A DNA stretch of 64,000 bases, from the NCBI GenBank assembly GCA_029721435.1, contig CM056573.1, positions 71,862,001 through 71,926,000 on the forward strand, in the 5' to 3' direction. Numbering within the stretch: position 1 is the stretch's first letter; the number at the start of each line of letters is the position of its first letter. Under the pieces are notes generated by a model. That model was given only the letters and a program-made list of their open reading frames with translations, was not told where the DNA came from and searched no databases. Positions 57,355 to 64,000 of the stretch are shown here, in pieces. Source of the stretch: Gymnothorax reevesii. Lineage: Eukaryota > Chordata > Actinopteri > Anguilliformes > Muraenidae. A program made the translations under genes and the position numbers.

Positions 57355-60300
57355 TTGCCATAAACATATCTCCCCAGCGGGCCACAGTACGAAGTAGATT
57401 CCCAGTCCGTCGTGGAAACATATACTGGTGTACGTGCGATTAGGTAGCGATTGTTTTTAAATTTCATTTGATTTCATTTGACACACTCTTTTTACTTGAA
57501 CAAAAGATTGACCGCGATTCCGTACCATGCTTTCTGTTAACGTTCTGACAAAATGTGGCAGCCCTCCATGCTTAGGGTCGGGCGTGTAAAGTCACCGAAC
57601 AGGCCTTGAGGTGACGTGTCTTAAATGGAACACTCGAGGCGTCATAAATCAGACCGGGTCACTTGAGCAGAAGAAAACAAAGGAGTAAACAAGCCCGATG
57701 GATGAGAGGTTCGAATTCTCTTGGATTCTGCTGAGAAGTCGCTTTGACGTCAAAGAGCCAGAGTGCATCGAATGTTCATTTTGTTGCTATAACAAGAGCA
57801 CCGTTGCTATAAACAACTCTGCCCAGGGAGCCGACGGAAGAATGCTGATTCTCAGTCCGTGTCCAATGCTCATGGAAAGATGTCCAGGAGTACATGCGAT
57901 TTGGCAGTGATTTTATTTTTATGAAATTAGATTTTAATTGACTCACTCTTTGTTTAAACAAAAAAAAAAAGATGCGCGATTCAGTAGCATGCTTTCTGTT
58001 TACGTATTGACAAAATGTGCCTGCCCTCCACTTAGCCGTCGGGCTTGTCTTGTGACCAAACAGGCTCTGCTGTGACGTGACTTAAATGGACCAGTGGAGG
58101 TTTCAAATTCTCCGGCAGCTACAGGTCTCAAAAAAGTTGGGACACTTGTAAAAAGGGGCTTTAAAAGCATTGAATTTCTAAGAGAATCAGCTGAAAGAAC
58201 ATTTAGCAAGTAATTAAGTTAACTGTCATCTGCTGCGCAACATGATTACTTATAAAAGGGTTGTCATTGAGAGGCTGAGTTTCTCAGAAGTAAAGATGGC
58301 CAGAAGCTCTCCCACCTGTGAAGGCTTGCATAAAAAAAAATGTTGAATACTTTAAAAACACTGCTCCTCGACGTTAAATTGCAAAGACATTGAAGGTCTC
58401 ATCATCTTCAGTACATGACATCATCAAAAGATTCAGAGTAACTGGAAAAATCTCTGCCTGTAAGGGACTAGGCCGAGACCTTTACTGGATGCCCTTTATC
58501 TTTGGACCCTCAGATGCCACTGCATCACTCACCGGCATGATTCTTGGGATTCTGCAATAATAGAGAAAGAAAAAACATCACTGATTATACCTAGAACTTC
58601 CACAAGGTCATTTTGACCTCCATTAGTCCCAGTGCAAAAGAATGTAAATGGACTATATAGGGGCTGACTATGGAGCTAGTCAGATTGGCAGCTCAAAGCA
58701 CTTGACAGTAGCCTAATACCTCACGTATGCCCATTTATGCAGCACATTCATACACTGACGGCTACGCAAGGCAGTCAACTGCATCTTGGTTGACTGCATT
58801 TTGTTACTTTTTGAATGGTGTGCAGGCGCATATATAAGCCAGTTGCTGTCATGACGTCAGAATCAATTTGTTCTCCCATTTTGCAGGTAGAAATTGTGAT
58901 TGTCACAGAGCTGTTCCTCTATTCATTTAGTTTATTTAGTAAGCTGGTTAGGATACCAGAAAAATAAATTAATCAGAGGAAATGGATGAATGTAAGTCAG
59001 GCTTTGGCAAAGCTTCAGGACATGAGTTCTTGTGAGTCAGATGGAGAAGAAATATCAGGGCTCAGTGATGCTTCTAGGTCTAGTGAATCCGACTCCGATT
59101 TTGAAACTGAATGCGATCGTGAGCCACATGGTAAAGGTATCACAGCTGCTGGGCAAACTAAGCCTTTGATGCCAGGAAGGTCACCAAAACTGGATATTTA
59201 TTCACGTCATAATGCTTCGGTTTCACAGCATAATTTCAAGTCCAAATACTTTGAAACATTTAAAATTAGCCACAATAGCCAACAAATTGATGCTTTAAAT
59301 CTCTGACCTCTATACTATTTAATCAATGAAGAATCTTAGCAAAACACCATTTATTGTCCTCTGAATTCTGAAAGTACTTTGAAATGCTTTCACTGAGGCA
59401 ACACCTCACAGCTTAAAAGTATTACAAAGAGTGGTGCATTTTTGTCAATAAAGAGGATGCAGCCAAATTTCCACGTCATCCATGCCATGATGAAGGGAGA
59501 CGCAGTAGCGCAGTGGAGAGCATGGGCTTGACTTGGGATGGAAAGATTCTGTGTTCAAGTCCTTGCCTTAGCCTGTGCAAAGTGTTCTCAGGCAAAACTC
59601 TTCACTTCCACACTGCCTCACTCTACCCAGGTGTACAAATGGGTCCCAGCAAAATTGTCAGGGAAACTTGACTGAGAGCAGTGGGAGAACCCGAGTTGGA
59701 CTAGTGTCCCATCGAGGGGGTTTAGCAATACTCCTATTTGCTTCATGTCACAGAAACCAGGGTTAAACACAGGCCTGGTGGGCCTCCAGGCATGACCTCC
59801 ACGCCTGGTTAGAAATAGTCTTTATTCCGCCTGAGCAGCTGCTCATTTTGAAAACAAGAAGGGCACTTGGTAGAGCTCATACCTCCGCCAAGCCCACATG
59901 TAAGTATTATTGGTTCTGGATCCAGGAGAGTATCATCCAGACCAACAACAGCTGTGATTAGTTCCTCTTTTAGGGCAGATTCTATTCAGTGCTGAAATTT
60001 TCTGAAAATCTGTTCATTACATAAGGACATACCGAATTGTTCCGAATATAAGACGATTCTGGATATGAGACTACTCCCCTTTCTCAAGTCATATTTTGGA
60101 AAAAATAGGGTTTTGATGACAAAATCTTGTTTTAGTCACTAAAGAATAATAATCATCGCAAAAATTTCTTTGAAAATACTGATAAAACAAACTGAAAGAA
60201 AAACCAATATAAAAGATTGCAGGCTGTTGTTTTGCGCCATCTATTGTTGTGAACATGTATTGAGTATAGACTATAAAACGCACACACAGGATGACTGTTA

Positions 60301-60541
60301 TTGTTAGAAGCCTAGTCCACGGAAAATACGACGACCCCATTTCTCCGCTGTGACGTGTCTTTAATGGAACGGCGGAGGCGTCAAAGATAAAACAGGGTCA
60401 CTTGAGCAAAAGGAGAGGAAATCGTAAACATGCCCGATGGACGAGAGATGCTAATTTACTGAGATTCCGCTGAGAAGTCACTATTATGTCAAGACGCAGA
60501 GTGCATCGTATGCCTGTTCCGTGGATATATAAAAAGCACCG
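57355..60541 (+). repeat. Unit U19 (class 2 / U8-type chimera)
   Basis: 3,187 bp. U7-like at its 5' end (ttgaggtgac near 57606, gaccagtggagg, gcaaagacattg near 58381), then U8-like from atctttgg near 58498 through the read-through ORF region 58815-59306. Tc1-like fragment from 58122, SINE A box at 59506. Tail is the aaatcgtaaac type, leading into class 3. Confidence 0.97.
58815..59306 (+). pseudogene. Acidic ORF, U19 copy, internal TAA and read-through
   Basis: Carries both U8 lesions; the 106-codon frame from ATG 58986 has the same translation as U8 and U14. Confidence 0.4.
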
Positions 60542-63500
60542 TTGCCATAAACATATCTCCCCAGCGGGCCACGGTACGAAGTAGATTCCCAGTCCGTCGT
60601 GGAAACATATACAGGTGTACGTGCGATTAGGTAGCGATTGTTTTTAAATTTCATTTGATTTCATTTGACGCACTCTTTTTACTTGAACAAAAGATTGACC
60701 GCGATTCCGTACCATGCTTTCTGTTAACGTTCTGACAAAATGTGGCAGCCCTCCATGCTTTGGGTCGGGCGTGTAAAGTCACCGAACAGGCCTTGTGGTG
60801 ACGTGTCTTCAATGGAACACCGGAGGCGTCATAAATCAGACCGGGTCACTTGAGCAGAAGAAAACAAAGGAGTAAACAAGCCCGATGGATGAGAGGTTCG
60901 AATTCTCTTGGATTCTGCTGAGAAGTCGCCGTGACGTCAAAGAGCCAGAGTGCATCGAATGTTCATTTTGTTGCAATATCAACAGCACCGTTGCTATAAA
61001 CAACTCTGCTCTGGTGGCCGACGGAAGAATGCTGATTCTCAGTCCGTGTCCAATGCTCATGGAAACATGTCCAGGTGTACGTGCGATTTGGCAGTGATAT
61101 TATTTTTATGAAATTAGATTTTAATTGACTCACTCTTTTTTTAAACAAAAAAAATGGCCGCGATTCAGTAGCATGCTTTCTGTTTACGTATTGACAAATT
61201 GTGCTTGCCCTCCTCTTAGCCGTCGGGCTTGTCTTGTGACCAGACAGACTGTCCGCTGTGACGTGTCTTAAATGGATCAGCGGAGGTTTCAAATTCTCCG
61301 GCAGCTACAGGTCTCAAAAAAGTTGGGACACTTGTAAAAAGGGGCTTTAAAAGCATTGAATTTCTAAGAGAATCAGCTGAAAGAACATTTAGCAAGTAAT
61401 TAAGTTAACTGTCATCTGCTGCGCAACATGATTACCGGGTACTTATAAAAGGGTTGTCATTGAGAGGCTGAGTTTCTCAGAAGTAAAGATGGCCAGAAGC
61501 TCTCCCACCTGTGAAGGCTTGCATGAAAAAAAATTTTGAATACTTTAAAAACACTGCTCCTCGACGTTAAATTGCAAAGGCATTGAAGGTCTCATCATCT
61601 TCAGTACATGACATCATCAAAAGATTCAGAGTAACTGGAAAAATCTCTGCGTGTAAGGGACTAGGCCGAAACCTTTACTGGATGCCCTTTATCTTCGGAC
61701 CCTCAGATGCCACTGCATCACTCACCGGCATGATTCTTGGGATTCTGCAATAACAGAGACAGAAAAAACATCACTGATTATACCTAGAACTGCCACAAGG
61801 TCATTTTGACCTCCATTAGTCCCAGTGCAAAAGAATGTAAATGGACTATATAGCGGCTGACTATGGAGCTAGTCAGATTGGCAGCTCAAAGCACTTGACA
61901 GTAGCCTAAATCCCTCACGTATGCCCATTTATGCAACACATTCATACACTGACGGCTACGCAAGGCAGTCAACTGCATCTTGGTTGACTGCATTTTGTTA
62001 CTTTTTGAATGGTTTGCAGGCGCATATATAAGCCAGTTGCTGTCATGACGTCAGAATCAATTTGTTCTCCCATTTTGCAGGTAGAAATTGTGATTGTCAC
62101 AGAGCTGTTCTTCTATTCATTTAGTTTATTTCGTAAGCTGGTTAGGATACAAGAAAAAGAAATGGATCAGAGGAAATGGATGAATGTAAGTCAGGCTTTG
62201 GCAATGCTTCAGGACATGAGTTCTTGTGAGTCAGATGGAGAAGAAATATCAGGGCTCAGTGATGCTTCTAGGTCTAGTGAATCCGACTCCGATTTTTGAA
62301 ACTGAATGCGATCGTGAGCCACACGGTAAAGGTATCACAGCTGCTGGGCAAACTAAGCCTTTGATGCCAGGAAGGTCACCAAAACTGCATATTTCTTCAC
62401 GTCATAATGCTTAGGTTTCACAGCATAATATCAAGTCCAAATACTTTGAAACATTTAAAATTAGCCACAATATCAAAAAAAATTTGAAGTTTTAAAGCTC
62501 TGACCTCTGTACTATTTAATCAATGAAGAATCTTAGCAAAACACCATTTATTGTCCTCCGAATTCTGAAAGTACTTTGAAATGCTTTCACTGAGGCAAGA
62601 CCTCACAGCTTTAAAGTATTACAAAGAGTGGTGCATTTTTGTCAATAAAGAGGATTCAGTCATATTTCCACGTCATCCATGCCATGATGAGGGGAGACGC
62701 AGTAGCGCAGTGGAGAGCATGGGCTTGACTTGGGATGGAAAAATTCTGTGTTCAAGTCCTTGCCTTAGCCTGTGCAAAGTGTTCTCAGGTAAAACTCTTC
62801 ACTTCCACACTGCCTCACTCTACCCAGGTGTACAAATGGGTACCAGCAAAATTGTCAGGGAAACTTGACTGAGAGCAGTGGGAGAACCCGAGTTGGACTA
62901 GTGTCCCATCGAGGGGGTTTAGCAATACTCCTATTTGCTTCATGTCACAGAAACCAGGGTTAAACACAGGCCTGGTGGGCCTCCAGGCATGACCTCCACG
63001 CCTGGTTAGAAATAGTCTTTATTCCGTCTGAGCAGCTGCTCATTTTGAAAACAAGAAGGGCACTTGGTAGAGCTCATACCTCCGCCATGCCCACATGTAA
63101 GTATTATTGGTTCTGGATCCAGGAGAGTATCATCCAGACCAACAACAGCTGTGATTAGTTCCTCTTTTAGGGCAGATTCTATTCAGTGCTGAAATTTTAT
63201 GAAAATCTGTTCATTACATAAGGACATTCCGAATATAAGACGATTCTGGATATGAGACTACTCCCCTTTCTCAAGTCATATTTTGGAAAAAATAGGGTTT
63301 TGATGACAAAATCTTGTTTTAGTCACTAAAGAATAATAATCATCGCAAAAATTTCTTTGAAAATACTGATAAAACAAACTGGAAGAAAAACCAATATTAA
63401 AGATTGCAGGCTGTTGTTTTGCGCCATCTATTGCTGTGAACATGTATTGAGTATAGACATAAAACGCACACACAGGAGGACTGTTATTGTTAGAAGTCTA

Positions 63501-63728
63501 ATCCACGGAAAATACGACGACCCCATTTCTCCGCTGTGACGTGTCTTTAATGGAACGGCGGAGGCGTCAAAGATAAAACAGGGTCACTTGAGCAAAAGGA
63601 GAGGAAATAGTAAACATGCCCGATGGACGAGAGATGCTAATTTACTGAGATTCCGCTGAGAAGTCACTGTTATGTCAAAGACGCAGAGTGCATCGTATGC
63701 CTGTTCCGTGGATATATAAAAAGCACCG
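60542..63728 (+). repeat. Unit U20 (class 3)
   Basis: 3,187 bp. Tc1-like fragment from 61308, frameshifted ORF 62009-62414, SINE A box at 62703. It matches U16 closely, including gatgcttctagg in the ORF where U9, U13 and U15 have gatgcgtctagg, but lacks the U16 12-bp duplication. Confidence 0.97.
62009..62414 (+). pseudogene. Acidic ORF, U20 copy, +1 frameshift
   Basis: Class 3 version identical in layout to U16. Confidence 0.45.
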
Positions 63729-64000
63729 TTGCCATAAACATATCTCCCCAGCGGGCCACGGAACGAAGTAGATTCCCAGTCCGTTGTGGAAACATATACT
63801 GGTGTACGTGCGATTAGGCAGTGATTGTTTTAAAATTTCATTTGATTTCATTTGACACACTCTTTTTACTTGAACAAAAGATTGACCGCGATTCCGTACC
63901 ATGCTTTCTGTTAACGTTCTGACAAAATGTGGCAGCCCTCCATGCTTAGGGTTGGGCGTGTAAAGTCACCGAACAGGCCTTGTGGTGACGTGTCTCAAAT
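63729..64000 (+). repeat. Unit U21 (class 4), cut by window end
   Basis: First 272 bp of a further copy. cacggaacgaag and cagtccgttgtgg identify it as class 4, as expected after a class 3 unit. The array continues beyond the window. Confidence 0.95.

Larger units (their letters stand above)
1..64000. repeat. Macrosatellite array, ~3.18-kb unit, 20 full copies plus one partial
   Basis: The 5' landmark ttgccataaacatatctccc recurs at 1, 3190, 6374, 9558, 12744, 15930, 19116, 22290, 25477, 28664, 31840, 35048, 38233, 41421, 44596, 47793, 50992, 54168, 57355, 60542 and 63729, always on the + strand with no foreign DNA between copies. Spacing is 3,174-3,208 bp; the variation comes from small indels and a poly-A tract. 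Each unit is a mosaic of transposon-like fragments around a ~450-bp internal direct repeat. Array ends lie outside the window, so total copy number is unknown. Confidence 0.98.

Noticed and set aside
1..64000. CRISPR array
   Set aside because: The repeat period is 3.18 kb with no short repeat-spacer pattern; the sequence is eukaryotic repeat DNA.
1..64000. CENP-B box indicating a centromeric satellite
   Set aside because: No match to TTCGNNNNANNCGGG was seen by eye around the TTCG sites inspected (for example gttcgaattctc and gttcgggcg). Centromere location is therefore not supported, though not excluded.
1..64000. rDNA intergenic spacer or rRNA/5S cluster
   Set aside because: No rRNA-like or 5S-like sequence was recognised in the 3.18-kb unit.

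Overview
The window is one uninterrupted head-to-tail tandem array of a unit of about 3.18 kb. There are twenty complete copies (U1-U20, 3,174-3,208 bp each) and the first 272 bp of a twenty-first. For bookkeeping each unit starts at the point where the window starts; the true unit boundary is arbitrary. Array edges and unique flanking DNA are not visible. The sequence is eukaryotic, AT-rich and non-genic, built from pieces resembling transposable elements common in fish genomes, so a ray-finned fish (or other aquatic vertebrate) is the most likely source. That assignment is inference from remembered repeat families, not a search.

Layout of one unit, using U1 coordinates: end of a ~450-bp subrepeat (s1, 1-251); second subrepeat copy (s2, 252-712); truncated third copy (s3, 713-766); 5' half of a dead Tc1/mariner-type transposon next to a TA (769-1193); about 100 bp unassigned (1194-1290); a 'taaatggac...cattcatacactgacggctac' fish-type interspersed repeat (1291-1440); a TATA/CRE-bearing segment with a 134-codon acidic ORF, possibly the N-terminus of a piggyBac-like transposase (1462-1866); a spacer (1867-2140); a tRNA-derived SINE-like block with Pol III A and B boxes (2141-2460); a retroposon-tail-like block (2505-2675); a block with 'gaatataagacg' as in a common vertebrate DNA repeat (2679-2990); then the next s1 (2991 on). 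No intact host gene, rRNA or functional tRNA gene was found.

The copies fall into sequence classes by their 5' part (class 1: U1-U5, U8, U12; class 2: U6, U7, U11, U18, U19; class 3: U9, U13, U15, U16, U20; class 4: U10, U14, U17, U21). The order of classes shows higher-order structure. The run from the 3' end of U8 through U14 is repeated about 22.3 kb (seven units) later from the 3' end of U15 through U21. A second homology, 12 units apart, links the U5 tail-U6-U7 run to the U17 tail-U18-U19 run. At least four units (U14, U15, U17, U19) are chimeras whose switch points can be placed within about 60-250 bp, as expected from unequal crossing-over or gene conversion. U1-U3 are almost identical and look like the newest copies.

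The short ORFs are best read as homogenised remnants: the acidic ORF is open in nine copies and broken in eleven by three lesion types that follow the unit classes. Nothing here is a proven new system. The most notable features are the higher-order macrosatellite architecture, the mapped recombination points, and the possible Pol II and Pol III promoter elements repeated in every unit.
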